Shown here one piece after another: positions 21,668-30,095 of a stretch of DNA of 64,000 nt. The notes below the pieces were generated by a model. That model was not told the origin of the DNA, searched no databases, and saw only the letters and a list, made by a program, of their open reading frames with translations. The DNA comes from CAZMHL01 sp045605445. Its GTDB lineage: Bacteria > Bacillota > Clostridia > RGIG6154. Within the stretch, counting starts at the first letter, position 1. Every line of letters starts with the position of its first letter. The stretch lies in the NCBI GenBank assembly GCA_045605445.1, contig JAZUPZ010000046.1:14585-78584 (forward strand), given 5' to 3'. A program made the translations under genes and the position numbers.

Positions 21668-21925
21668 ATGGCTCATAAGAAAGGTGTCGGTAGTACCAAA
21701 AACGGTAGAGATTCCGAATCCAAACGACTTGGCGTTAAAAGAGCTGACGGTCAGTATGTTTTAGCCGGCAATATTCTTGTTAGACAGAGAGGAACAAAAA
21801 TTCATCCCGGTCTTAACGTTAAAAAAGGCGGCGACGATACACTTTTCGCATTGGTTAACGGTCACGTTAAATTCGAAAGAAAAGGTAAAGACAAGAAACA
21901 GGTTAGCGTTTACGCAGCTGAATAA
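21668..21925 (+). CDS. rpmA: 50S ribosomal protein L27
   Basis: 85 residues. AHKKGVGSTKNGRDSESKRLG is the canonical N-terminal arm that reaches the peptidyl-transferase centre, followed by the usual beta-barrel core ending KQVSVYAAE. The protein starts directly at the mature arm (MAHKKG). Many Bacillota make an N-terminally extended L27 that must be cut by Prp; neither the extension nor a prp gene is here, which is consistent. Confidence 0.97.
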   Translation: MAHKKGVGSTKNGRDSESKRLGVKRADGQYVLAGNILVRQRGTKIHPGLNVKKGGDDTLFALVNGHVKFERKGKDKKQVSVYAAE

Positions 21926-21936
21926 TTAGTAATTTT

Positions 21937-21970
21937 AACGGGGTTGTAAAATTTACAACCCCGTTTCTGC
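21937..21970 (+). terminator. Terminator of rplU-rpmA
   Basis: AACGGGGTTGTAAA pairs perfectly with TTTACAACCCCGTT and is followed by TCTGCTT. It separates rpmA from obg, which many relatives co-transcribe. Confidence 0.85.
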
Positions 21971-21984
21971 TTATTAAACGTATT

Positions 21985-22120
21985 ATTTTTATGTGAACAG
22001 GAAAAATGTTCATAACGAATTGTTCAGGGCAACACTAATCACGGGTGAACAGGAAAAATTGTTCTGAATGGACAAACCGAACCCGGGTAGGGTGCGACGC
22101 CTCTGTCGCACCGTGTATAC
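21985..22120. repeat. GTGAACAGGAAAAA direct repeat and GGGTGCGAC hairpin
   Basis: GTGAACAGGAAAAATGTTC (21993) recurs as GTGAACAGGAAAAATTGTTC at 22044, about 50 bases on. It is followed by the hairpin GGTGCGAC / GTCGCACC with loop GCCTCT (22091-22112), the covariant sister of the element at 3098-3119. No open frame is supported here. Confidence 0.65.
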
Positions 22121-22152
22121 ACATTCGCGTATTTAAAAAGGAGGTAATTCCT

Positions 22153-23424
22153 ATGTTTGCAGACAGAGCAAAAATCATAGTAAAATCAGGAAACGGCGGA
22201 CACGGAAGTATGTCTTTCCACAGGGAAAAGTATGTTGCATCCGGCGGTCCCGACGGCGGTGACGGCGGACACGGCGGCAGCGTTATTTTTGTTACCGATT
22301 CTAATCTTTCCACCCTTCTTGATTTTAAATACAAGAAAAAATATTCCGCAGAAAACGGAGAAGACGGAAAAGCCAAAAGATGTCACGGTAAAAACGGAGC
22401 AGACATAATTTTAAAGGTGCCAATGGGTACAATAGTTAAGGAAAACGGAAGAATTATTGCAGACCTTAACAAAAAAGATTCCCGCTTTGTTGCCGCAAAG
22501 GGCGGAACCGGCGGCTGGGGAAATACTCATTTTGCCACAGCGGTAAGACAGGCTCCAAAGTTTGCAAGAGTAGGACTTGAAGGCGAAACCAGAGAGCTGG
22601 AGTTGGAGCTTAAGCTTCTTGCAGATGTGGGACTTATCGGCTTTCCAAACGTTGGGAAATCAACCCTTTTGTCGGTTATTTCCGATGCCAAACCTAAAAT
22701 TGCAAATTATCATTTCACGACTCTTACCCCAAACCTTGGCGTTGTAGATGCCGGCGAAGGCAACAGCTTTGTTGTTGCCGATATTCCCGGACTTATCGAA
22801 GGCGCTTCCGAGGGCGTTGGTCTGGGTCACGAATTTTTAAGACATATAGAAAGAACAAGACTTTTAATTCACGTTGTTGACGTTTCGGGAATCGAGGGAA
22901 GAGACCCCTCTGAGGATTTTGATATAATCAACGGCGAGCTTAAGAATTATAATCAGGATTTGTCCGACCGTGTGCAGCTTGTAGCGGCAAATAAAACCGA
23001 TATTATAACAAATCCCGAAGCTTACGAAAAATTCAAAGAAAAAATCAAAGAGCTTGAACTTGAGCTTTTTGAAATTTCAGCGGCTACACAAAAGGGCGTA
23101 CGCGAGCTTATTTCCTTTGCGGGATCAAAGCTTAAGGAAATTCCCGTGGTTGAAACCGTAATCGAAGAGGCAGATTCAAGAGAGCTTTATAAGTTTGAAA
23201 ACGAAGAGGAATTCACTGTTAAACGTGATAATGAATACTACGTTGTTGAAGGCCCTTATGTTAAAAAGCTTATTAACAGCGTTAACTTTGAAGACTATGA
23301 ATCTCTTTCCTATTTCCAGAGCTGCCTGCAGAAAAAGGGCATAATAAGAGCCCTTGAAGAAAAAGGCATCAAAGAGGGAGATATGGTAAGACTGCTTGAT
23401 ATTGAATTTGAATTTATGTACTAA
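22153..23424 (+). CDS. obg: Obg family GTPase
   Basis: 423 residues from ATG 22153, which follows AAAGGAGG; an in-frame extension back to 22045 is repeat DNA. Domains in order: the glycine-rich Obg fold (about 1-157, with SGNGGHGSMSF and GGPDGGDGGHGG), the G domain (GFPNVGKST P-loop at about 166-174, DIPGLIEGA G3 at about 212-220, NKTD G4) and the C-terminal OCT domain (about 340-423). Obg binds the 50S subunit and ppGpp and is needed for ribosome assembly. It begins the run obg-nadD-yqeK-rsfS-leuS. Confidence 0.97.
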   Translation: MFADRAKIIVKSGNGGHGSMSFHREKYVASGGPDGGDGGHGGSVIFVTDSNLSTLLDFKYKKKYSAENGEDGKAKRCHGKNGADIILKVPMGTIVKENGRIIADLNKKDSRFVAAKGGTGGWGNTHFATAVRQAPKFARVGLEGETRELELELKLLADVGLIGFPNVGKSTLLSVISDAKPKIANYHFTTLTPNLGVVDAGEGNSFVVADIPGLIEGASEGVGLGHEFLRHIERTRLLIHVVDVSGIEGRDPSEDFDIINGELKNYNQDLSDRVQLVAANKTDIITNPEAYEKFKEKIKELELELFEISAATQKGVRELISFAGSKLKEIPVVETVIEEADSRELYKFENEEEFTVKRDNEYYVVEGPYVKKLINSVNFEDYESLSYFQSCLQKKGIIRALEEKGIKEGDMVRLLDIEFEFMY

Positions 23425-23562
23425 TCACAATGCCCTTGTGGGCATTGTGATAAAATAATAAATAATAGAGAATAAAGAATAAAAAAAGGTGCAAAACCTT
23501 GTGGTTTTGTTCCGATTTTATTATTTATTATTTCTTCTTTATTCTTTAAATAAAAAAAGGAA
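23425..23562. repeat. Long AT-rich palindromic element with CAAAACC...GGTTTTG core
   Basis: After a TCACAATGCCC / GGGCATTGTGA hairpin, the left arm AATAATAAATAATAGAG... and right arm ...TTATTATTTATTATTTC are near reverse complements of about 30 bases. They enclose the core GCAAAACCTTGTGGTTTTG. The same layout and core recur at 49500-49605. It lies between obg and nadD and ends at the nadD ribosome site. Confidence 0.75.
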
Positions 23563-23569
23563 CTTTTTT

Positions 23570-24166
23570 ATGAAAACAGGAATACTCGGCGGGACCTTCG
23601 ATCCCGTTCATTTCGGACATATAGAAATGGGCAGAAAACTTCTTGAGCTTTCAGCGCTTGATGAAATTTTATACATTGCCCCGGGAACGCCGTATACAAG
23701 AAAGAAAAATGCCGTTGCGGCGCATCACAGATATAATATGCTTTGCCTTGCTCTTGAAAAGGAGAAAGGACTCGTCCCCTGCGACATTGAGCTTAAACGG
23801 GAAGGAATAAGCTATACAATTGACACAATGGAGCAGCTTGAAAAACAGTACGACGACCTTTATTTTATAACCGGCGCCGATATGCTCTTAGACCTTCCCC
23901 GATGGTACAGAGCAGAGGATATGATGAAAAACTATAAATTTATAACTGTTGACAGAGAAGAAGCCTTTGAGAAAAAAGAGTATATGGAAAAGGCAAAAGA
24001 GCAGATTGAAAAATATTCAATGAATGTAAAATTTGTCAACATTAAAACTCCTGACATAAGCTCAACAGATATAAGAAATACTAAAGATGAAAAACAACTT
24101 CTTAAGTACATACCGAAAAAGGTTCTTGAATATATAAAGGAAAATAAACTGTACGGGTGGGTGTGA
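23570..24166 (+). CDS. nadD: Nicotinate-nucleotide adenylyltransferase
   Basis: 198 residues from ATG 23570 after AAAAAGGAA; upstream in-frame codons from 23489 belong to the repeat. GGTFDPVHFGH (residues 7-17) is the nucleotidyltransferase HxGH-type signature, and ISSTDIR near the C-terminus is the second substrate motif. It forms nicotinate adenine dinucleotide, the penultimate step of NAD synthesis. It is followed by yqeK after three bases, the common Clostridia arrangement; pnuC for precursor uptake is 6 kb downstream. Confidence 0.96.
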   Translation: MKTGILGGTFDPVHFGHIEMGRKLLELSALDEILYIAPGTPYTRKKNAVAAHHRYNMLCLALEKEKGLVPCDIELKREGISYTIDTMEQLEKQYDDLYFITGADMLLDLPRWYRAEDMMKNYKFITVDREEAFEKKEYMEKAKEQIEKYSMNVKFVNIKTPDISSTDIRNTKDEKQLLKYIPKKVLEYIKENKLYGWV

Positions 24167-24169
24167 AAA

Positions 24170-24733
24170 TTGCATGAAATCGAGAGTTTCATTAAAGAAA
24201 GGCTATCAGCCAAAAGATTTAACCATTCAAAAGGTGTTGCGGTCTGTGCAGAAAACCTCGCAGGGCGTTACAAAGCTGATGGGCACAGCGCTTACCTTGC
24301 TGGGCTTGTACACGACTGTGCGAAAGAGCTTCCGCTGGAAGAAATGAATAAAATTACGGCAAACCTTGAGCTGGAGGAAATGATAAGAGAATCAAAAAAT
24401 CTTCTTCACGGTCCTGCGGGAGCGGTTTTTGCCAAAAACAATTTTAATATTTCCGATGAGGTTTACGACGCCTGCTTTTATCATACCGTGGGAAAAGAAA
24501 AAATGTCTTTGCTTACGAAAATAGTTTTTATTGCAGATATGATTGAGCCGGGCAGAAGTTTTGAGGGCGTTGAGGAAATAAGAAGCCTTGCTTTTGAGGA
24601 TATTGACAGGGCGGTTGTTCTTGCAATTGACACAACCTTAAAGTTTCTTATAAAAAAAGGCGAAAAAATTTATCCGGGAACGGTTAAAGCAAGAAATTTC
24701 TTGATAAAACCAAGATTGTGTGATACAATTTAA
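24170..24733 (+). CDS. yqeK: YqeK-type HD-domain Ap4A hydrolase
   Basis: 187 residues. HSKGV (about 19), GLVHDCAKE (His-Asp at about 47-48) and later His residues (LLHGPAG, CFYHTVG) with IADMIEPGR give the HD metal-site pattern of YqeK, which splits diadenosine tetraphosphate symmetrically into ADP. The start is TTG at 24170, because the only nearby ATG is out of frame; the upstream GGTGGGTGTG supplies a modest ribosome site. It sits between nadD and rsfS as in most Bacillota. Confidence 0.92.
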   Translation: MHEIESFIKERLSAKRFNHSKGVAVCAENLAGRYKADGHSAYLAGLVHDCAKELPLEEMNKITANLELEEMIRESKNLLHGPAGAVFAKNNFNISDEVYDACFYHTVGKEKMSLLTKIVFIADMIEPGRSFEGVEEIRSLAFEDIDRAVVLAIDTTLKFLIKKGEKIYPGTVKARNFLIKPRLCDTI

Positions 24734-24754
24734 GGATAGGAAAAAGGTGATAAA

Positions 24755-25114
24755 ATGAACACAGAAAAAATTCTTGAAATCATTGTAAAAACTTTAGACA
24801 AGAAAAAAGCAACCGATATTCAGGTTCTGGGAATCGACGAGCTTACGGTTATTTCCGATTATTTCGTAATAGCAACCGCGTCGAACACAACTCTCTTAAA
24901 GGCTCTTGCAAACGAGGTTGAATATGAGCTTGATAAGGTTGAGGTAAAATGTCACAGTAAAGAGGGCTTTGACAGTAATGCCTGGGTTCTTCTCGACTAT
25001 GGCAACGTTATTGTTCATCTGTTTCTGGAGGACTCAAGAGCTTTTTACAGCCTTGAAAGACTCTGGACAGATGCAAAGCAGATTGATATAGAAAATATGC
25101 TCAAGGAGGAGTAA
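24755..25114 (+). CDS. rsfS: Ribosomal silencing factor RsfS
   Basis: 119 residues, normal for the DUF143/Iojap family. Diagnostic segments are DIQVLGIDELTVISDYFVIATA, KVEVKCHSKEGFDSNAWVLLDYGNVIVHLF and FYSLERLW. RsfS binds L14 and blocks joining of ribosomal subunits under nutrient shortage. The ribosome site is AAAGGTGA. It lies five bases before leuS. Confidence 0.96.
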   Translation: MNTEKILEIIVKTLDKKKATDIQVLGIDELTVISDYFVIATASNTTLLKALANEVEYELDKVEVKCHSKEGFDSNAWVLLDYGNVIVHLFLEDSRAFYSLERLWTDAKQIDIENMLKEE

Positions 25115-25119
25115 TATAA

Positions 25120-27531
25120 ATGGATTACAATTTTTCCGAAATTGAAAAAAAGTGGCAAAAATACTGGGACGACAATGAAACGTTTAAGGTGGGAACCGAC
25201 TATTCAAAGCCAAAGTTCTACGGTCTTGTAGAATTTCCTTATCCTTCAGGCTACGGTCTTCATGTAGGCCATCCTAGAAGCTATACTGCTCTTGATATTC
25301 TTTCAAGAAAAAAGAGAATGGAAGGTTATAACGTTCTTTATCCTATGGGTTGGGACGCTTTCGGACTTCCTACAGAAAACTTTGCAATTCAGCATAAGGT
25401 TCATCCAAGAGTTGTAACCGAGCAGAATGTTGCAAACTTCAAAAGACAGCTTAAATCAATCGGCTTTTCTTTTGACTGGTCAAAGGAAATAAACACAACC
25501 GACCCTAATTATTATAAGTGGACCCAGTGGATTTTCTTAAAGCTTTTTGAAAAAGGACTTGCTTATAAAACAGAAATGCCCGTTAACTGGTGTGTAAACT
25601 GCAAATGCGGTCTTGCAAACGAAGAGGTTGTAGACGGCAAATGTGAAAGATGCGGCGGCGAGGTTGTTCAGAAGTTAAGAAGCCAGTGGATGCTTAAAAT
25701 AACAGAATATGCCCAGAGACTTATCGACGATGTGGACGAGCTTGACTACATAGAAAGAGTCAAAACTCAGCAGAAAAACTGGATTGGCCGTTCAGAGGGC
25801 GCAGAGGTTGACTTCAAGCTTACCTGTGGTGACAGCTTAAGAGTTTATACAACCAGATGCGACACTCTCTTTGGCGCAACCTATATGGTTATTTCTCCCG
25901 AACATCCCTATATTGAAAAATATAAAGACCTTATTGAAAATATGGATGAGGTTGTAGCATATCAGGAAGAGGCTGCAAGAAAATCAGAGTTTGAAAGAAC
26001 CGAGCTTGCAAAGGATAAAACCGGTGTTGAAATTAAAGGTATCAGAGCAATTAACCCTGTTACCGAAAAGGAAATCCCCGTGTTTATTTCCGACTATGTT
26101 CTTATGACCTACGGAACGGGCGCAATTATGGCAGTTCCTGCTCATGACACCCGTGACTACGATTTTGCAAAGAAATTCAACCTTCCTATAATTCAGGTTG
26201 TTTCAGGCGAAAATGTTGACCTTGAAAAAGAAGCATTTACAAACGTTTCCGAAGGAACAATGGTAAATTCAGGCTTCTTGACAGGCCTCAGCGTTAAAGA
26301 TGCTATCGCAAAAATGATTGAATTCCTTGAAGAAAAAGGAATCGGTCATAAAAAAGTAAATTATAAGCTCCGTGACTGGGTATTCTCAAGACAGAGATAC
26401 TGGGGTGAACCAATTCCGCTGGTAAAATGTGAAAAGTGCGGATATGTAGCAGTCCCCGAAAGCGAGCTTCCTCTTGAATTGCCCGATGTTGAAAGCTATG
26501 AGCTTACCGACGATGGAAAATCTCCTCTTGCAAATATGACCGATTGGGTTACAACAACCTGTCCAAAGTGCGGAGGAAAAGCTGAAAGAGAAACCGATAC
26601 AATGCCTCAGTGGGCAGGCTCTTCGTGGTACTTCTTAAGATATATCGACCCGCTTAATAACGAAGCTCTTGCATCTAAAGAAGCCCTTGATTACTGGCTC
26701 CCTGTTGACTGGTATAACGGCGGTATGGAGCATACAACACTTCATCTTCTCTATTCGAGATTCTGGCATAAGTTCCTTTATGATATCGGCGTAGTTCCTA
26801 CAAAAGAGCCTTATCAGAAGAGAACAAGTCACGGTATGATTCTTGGTGAAAACGGCGAAAAAATGTCAAAATCAAGAGGAAACGTTGTAAATCCCGATGA
26901 TATCGTAAATAACTACGGTGCCGATACCTTCAGAACTTATGAAATGTTCATCGGTGCATTCGATGCGGCAACTCCCTGGTCAGAACAGGGCGTTAAAGGC
27001 TGTCATAACTTTATAAAAAGAGTATGGGCACTTCTTGATATCGTAACTGATGAAGAGGGCTATTCAAAAGACTTCGAAGCTTCAATGCACAAAACCATCA
27101 AAAAGGTTTCTTCCGACATTGAAAGTATGAAGTTTAATACCGCTATTGCGGCTCTTATGACTCTTATAAACGACTTCAACAAGAAAAAGAGCATAACAAA
27201 AGACGAGCTCAAAACCTTCCTTATGCTTCTTAATCCTTTTGCTCCTCACGTTACCGAGGAAATGTGGCAGATTAAAGGCTACGAGGGAACAATTGCTTCA
27301 ACAAAATGGCCTGTTTACGACGAAGCCAAAACTGTTGATGCAACAATCGAGCTTGTGCTTCAGATAAACGGTAAGATAAGAGATAAAATTCAGATGCCTC
27401 AGGGACTTCCAAAGGAAGAACTTGAAAAGCTGGCTCTTGAAAATGACAGAATCAAGGCTCTTACCGAAGGAAAACAAATTGTTAAGGTTATTGTAGTACC
27501 TAATAAACTTGTTAACGTTGTTGTAAAATAA
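25120..27531 (+). CDS. leuS: Leucyl-tRNA synthetase
   Basis: 803 residues, class I bacterial type. The HIGH motif appears as HVGHPRSYTALD (about 47-58). A zinc-knuckle CVNCKCGLA...CERCGG is present at about 157-183. The CP1 editing domain contains TTRCDTLFGATY. A second CxxC pair (CEKCGY... CPKCGG) lies before the catalytic lysine loop KMSKSRGN. The C-terminal anticodon and tRNA-binding domains follow. There is no T-box or separate promoter in the five-base gap from rsfS, so it depends on upstream transcription. Confidence 0.98.
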   Translation: MDYNFSEIEKKWQKYWDDNETFKVGTDYSKPKFYGLVEFPYPSGYGLHVGHPRSYTALDILSRKKRMEGYNVLYPMGWDAFGLPTENFAIQHKVHPRVVTEQNVANFKRQLKSIGFSFDWSKEINTTDPNYYKWTQWIFLKLFEKGLAYKTEMPVNWCVNCKCGLANEEVVDGKCERCGGEVVQKLRSQWMLKITEYAQRLIDDVDELDYIERVKTQQKNWIGRSEGAEVDFKLTCGDSLRVYTTRCDTLFGATYMVISPEHPYIEKYKDLIENMDEVVAYQEEAARKSEFERTELAKDKTGVEIKGIRAINPVTEKEIPVFISDYVLMTYGTGAIMAVPAHDTRDYDFAKKFNLPIIQVVSGENVDLEKEAFTNVSEGTMVNSGFLTGLSVKDAIAKMIEFLEEKGIGHKKVNYKLRDWVFSRQRYWGEPIPLVKCEKCGYVAVPESELPLELPDVESYELTDDGKSPLANMTDWVTTTCPKCGGKAERETDTMPQWAGSSWYFLRYIDPLNNEALASKEALDYWLPVDWYNGGMEHTTLHLLYSRFWHKFLYDIGVVPTKEPYQKRTSHGMILGENGEKMSKSRGNVVNPDDIVNNYGADTFRTYEMFIGAFDAATPWSEQGVKGCHNFIKRVWALLDIVTDEEGYSKDFEASMHKTIKKVSSDIESMKFNTAIAALMTLINDFNKKKSITKDELKTFLMLLNPFAPHVTEEMWQIKGYEGTIASTKWPVYDEAKTVDATIELVLQINGKIRDKIQMPQGLPKEELEKLALENDRIKALTEGKQIVKVIVVPNKLVNVVVK

Positions 27532-27556
27532 ATAAGGCATTGTAAAAATGCAAATA

Positions 27557-27690
27557 TAAAGCCTTTGGTACTTCCAAAGGCTTTACTTGAATGATGTATC
27601 GTTCCTGATAATGTGAAGTAACTTCACTTGCCCGTAAGGGTGAACATCGTTCAAAGCCGCACACAGATAAATCCGTGCACGGCTTTGTAA
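27557..27690. repeat. Hairpin cluster after leuS
   Basis: TAAAGCCTTTGG / CCAAAGGCTTTA (27557-27585), probably the leuS operon terminator although no T-run follows directly, then GTGAAGT-aACTTCAC and GCCCGTAAGGGT mini-hairpins, then AAAGCCG (27653) pairing with CGGCTTT (27680). The GTGAAGT/GTGAACA words resemble the linkers of the arrays at 53.2 and 63.9 kb. No gene is seen between 27532 and 27762. Confidence 0.6.
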
Positions 27691-27762
27691 GGGGTATGTG
27701 TTTGTGAGGTCAATTCTATTATTGACAAAGAAATTTGTTTTTATTCAAGAGGTGAAAATTTT

Positions 27763-29103
27763 TTGAGATTTTATATAACTGTTTTTATATGCAAGGTATT
27801 TATTTTCCTGCTGAAGGCTCTGGGCAGAAAAGGAACCAGCGCTCCCGGTAAGCTTGCGTTTAAGCTTTATCCTGATATTTTAACGGTTTTCGGGAATAAG
27901 GTTAACAAAGAAATAATTGCGGTTATGGGAACCAACGGAAAAACTACAACAAATAATCTCCTTGCCGATTATTTTGAAGGAGCGGGCTACAACGTTGCCT
28001 GCAACAGAATCGGCGCTAATATGGACGAGGGAAGCGTTGTTGCTTTTATAGAAAAAACAAGGCTTTTCGGAAAAACAAAAATCGATTACGCCTGCCTTGA
28101 AATGGACGAGGGCTGGGCGGAATACATTTTTAAATATATAACGCCTCACAAGATAATTGTAGGAAATCTTTTCCGTGACCAGCTTGACCGCTACGGAGAA
28201 ATTGATACTACAATGGAGTTCATAAGGCGCGCAATAAGGCTTGCTCCCGAAGCAACGCTGGTTTTAAATGCCGATGATCCCCTTACCGTTGCAATGGCAG
28301 AACCCTTTTCCAATAAAAAGATTTATTATGGCATAAAAGATAAGGTAAATGAATATAACACCCGCTCAAAAGAGGGTAAGTTCTGTTATTTCTGCAAAAA
28401 ACAGCTTGAATATAATTTTCATCATTTCAGTCAGCTTGGCGACTATTATTGCTCCTGCGGCTTCAAACGTCCCGATATAAGCTTCAATGCAACTGATATA
28501 AGCGTTTTTCCGAAGGTGGAATTTACTGTTGAAAACTACGGTAAAATTGTGCTTGATTCAAGAGGCCTTTATAATGTTTATAATGTTCTTGGCTCGGCTG
28601 CAACGGCGCTTACCTGCGGAGTTGAGTTTGAAAGCATTGTTGAAACCTTAAAAAGCTATAAGCCTCAGATAGGCAGAATGCAGGAGTTCAGGATTGGCGG
28701 CAAAAGCGTTTATCTCAATCTTGCCAAAAATCCCGCAGGCTTTAACCAGTCGGTTTACGCCGTTCGCGAGGATACCCGCACAAAAGACGTTGTAATAGGA
28801 ATAAACGATGCAATTTCCGACGGGCAGGACATTTCCTGGTTGTGGGACGTTGATTTCGAAGCACTTATAAACGAAAAAACCATTTCCTTTACCACCTCGG
28901 GCAGGAGATATGCGGATATGGGCTTAAGGCTTAAATATGCAGGGGTTGACAGTGAAAAAATAACCCTTTCAACCGAGCTGAAAACAAGGCTTAAGGAGCT
29001 TATAAAAAACGGAAAAGGCGAGGTTTTGTATATCCTTGCAAATTATACGGCGCTTTTTGAAACGGAAGTAATTTTAAAGGAGATTGAAAAGGATGCAGAT
29101 TAA
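27763..29103 (+). CDS. murT: Lipid II isoglutaminyl synthase, MurT subunit
   Basis: 446 residues. MGTNGKTTTNN (about 55-65) is the Mur-ligase ATP loop. A four-cysteine ribbon (CYFCKKQ... YYCSCGF, about 205-228) is the MurT-specific zinc insertion. NAGPA-unrelated LNLAKNPAGFNQ and the C-terminal DUF1727 region follow. With GatD it amidates the alpha-carboxyl of D-Glu in lipid II. The first 20 residues are hydrophobic, possibly membrane-touching. The start is TTG at 27763 with AGGTGA eight bases upstream. It overlaps gatD by 11 bases. Confidence 0.95.
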   Translation: MRFYITVFICKVFIFLLKALGRKGTSAPGKLAFKLYPDILTVFGNKVNKEIIAVMGTNGKTTTNNLLADYFEGAGYNVACNRIGANMDEGSVVAFIEKTRLFGKTKIDYACLEMDEGWAEYIFKYITPHKIIVGNLFRDQLDRYGEIDTTMEFIRRAIRLAPEATLVLNADDPLTVAMAEPFSNKKIYYGIKDKVNEYNTRSKEGKFCYFCKKQLEYNFHHFSQLGDYYCSCGFKRPDISFNATDISVFPKVEFTVENYGKIVLDSRGLYNVYNVLGSAATALTCGVEFESIVETLKSYKPQIGRMQEFRIGGKSVYLNLAKNPAGFNQSVYAVREDTRTKDVVIGINDAISDGQDISWLWDVDFEALINEKTISFTTSGRRYADMGLRLKYAGVDSEKITLSTELKTRLKELIKNGKGEVLYILANYTALFETEVILKEIEKDAD

Positions 29104-29782
29104 CATTTTACATTTATATCCCGACCTGCTGAACCTTTATGGGGACAGAGGCAATATCTGTGCTTTTTCAAAAAGGCTTGAGTGGCGAGGAATAGAATGC
29201 TCTGTTACGGAGATGGAGAATGAAATAAATCTCGAAGGCTGCGACCTTTTGTATTTGGGTGGCGGCGGAGACAGAGAAGAGGCAGAGGTTTTTGAAAAGC
29301 TTTCCGCTAAAAAGAATGAACTTAAGGCTTATGTAAACAAAGGCGGAGTTGTTTTTGCAACCTGCGGCGGCTTTGAGCTTTTAGGAAAGCTGGGAATTAT
29401 CGATATCGAAATAACCCCTTCAGAAAAAAGGCTTATAGGAAACGTTATTCTTAATTGTGAAATTGATGGAAAAGTCTTTAACGTGGCAGGCTTTGAAAAT
29501 CATCCCGAAAAGGTGAATATAAAGGAAAATGCTCCGCTTGGAAAGGTTGTTCTCGGTGCGGGAAATAACTGTGAAAGCGGAGAAGAGGGCGTTGTTTTCA
29601 AAAACGTTTTTGCAACTCATCTTCACGGGCCGGTGCTTATGAAAAGCCCTGTTCTTTGCGATATAATTCTTTCAAGAGCTCTTAAAAACAAGTATGAAAA
29701 TTTTGTTAATTTAGAACCGCTTGATGATAATTTTGAACAAATTGCTCTTGAAGAAATCAAAAAAAAGGTACCTCAGAATTAG
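29093..29782 (+). CDS. gatD: Lipid II isoglutaminyl synthase, GatD glutaminase subunit
   Basis: 229 residues from ATG 29093, nine bases after AAGGAG; the in-frame TTG at 29084 touches that site and is less likely. It is a class I-type glutamine amidotransferase: LYLGGGGDREE (about 45-55), the nucleophile Cys in FATCGGFELLG (about 84-94) and His in ATHLHGPVL near the C-terminus. It supplies ammonia to MurT. Its AAGGAG site and start lie within the end of murT, so the two subunits are coupled for equal synthesis. Confidence 0.95.
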   Translation: MQINILHLYPDLLNLYGDRGNICAFSKRLEWRGIECSVTEMENEINLEGCDLLYLGGGGDREEAEVFEKLSAKKNELKAYVNKGGVVFATCGGFELLGKLGIIDIEITPSEKRLIGNVILNCEIDGKVFNVAGFENHPEKVNIKENAPLGKVVLGAGNNCESGEEGVVFKNVFATHLHGPVLMKSPVLCDIILSRALKNKYENFVNLEPLDDNFEQIALEEIKKKVPQN

Positions 29783-29813
29783 AAATATTTCCCGGATTTT
29801 ATCTGGTGAAAAG

Positions 29814-29895
29814 TGTGGATAACTCAGAAAAACCCTTAAATATAAGCAAAAAAAAGTTAATAACTCTGTGGATATCCCCATTTTTTTGTTGATAA
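29814..29895. promoter_or_regulatory. Cluster of three DnaA-box-like sites
   Basis: TGTGGATAA (29814-29822, the exact reverse complement of TTATCCACA), TGTGGATAT (29867-29875) and TGTTGATAA (29887-29895), all in the same orientation, spaced 53 and 20 bases apart, in an AT-rich gap with AAAAAAAAGTTAATAA. It lies between gatD and the pnuC promoter. The surrounding gene directions do not fit a replication origin, so a DnaA-responsive regulatory or titration site is more likely. Confidence 0.6.
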
Positions 29896-29958
29896 CTTAA
29901 CTTGTAAACGGTTTGTAAACAAAAAAGGAAATGTTACTTTTGAACATTTCCCGAACTG

Positions 29959-29987
29959 TTGACAAGGGCGGGGCACTGTGTTAAAAT
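29959..29987 (+). promoter_or_regulatory. Sigma-A promoter for pnuC
   Basis: TTGACA (29959-29964), 17-base spacer, TAAAAT (29982-29987). Start expected near 29994. TTGTAAAC occurs twice just upstream (about 29902 and 29913), a possible activator or repressor site. Confidence 0.8.
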
Positions 29988-29993
29988 ATTAAA

Positions 29994-30095
29994 AACTGCC
30001 ACCGGGTAGAATGATGTTTAAAGCAAACATCTTGAACACATCGTTAGGTCTTTGAAGATGTGTTCAGGGTGTTTATTTTTTTGGAGGAATTTAAA
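29994..30095 (+). promoter_or_regulatory. Structured leader of pnuC with terminator-like hairpin
   Basis: A roughly 100-nt leader: CTGCCACCGGGTAGAAT, then stem GATGTTT / AAACATC (30013-30031), then stem GAACACATC / GATGTGTTC (30034-30065) followed by AGGGTGTTTATTTTTTT and, directly, the GGAGG ribosome site. The two stems share GATGT words, so they could exchange partners as in an attenuator. pnuC genes in other Bacillota can be under NAD- or vitamin-sensing riboswitches; I could not match this leader to a known class. Confidence 0.5.

Noticed and set aside
22045..22152. N-terminal extension of Obg
   Set aside because: The extra codons come from repeat DNA; AAAGGAGG and MFADRAKI at 22153 fit the family start.
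29814..29895. Replication origin
   Set aside because: DnaA boxes are present, but dnaA, dnaN, rpmH and gyrB are absent and genes converge on this side rather than diverge.
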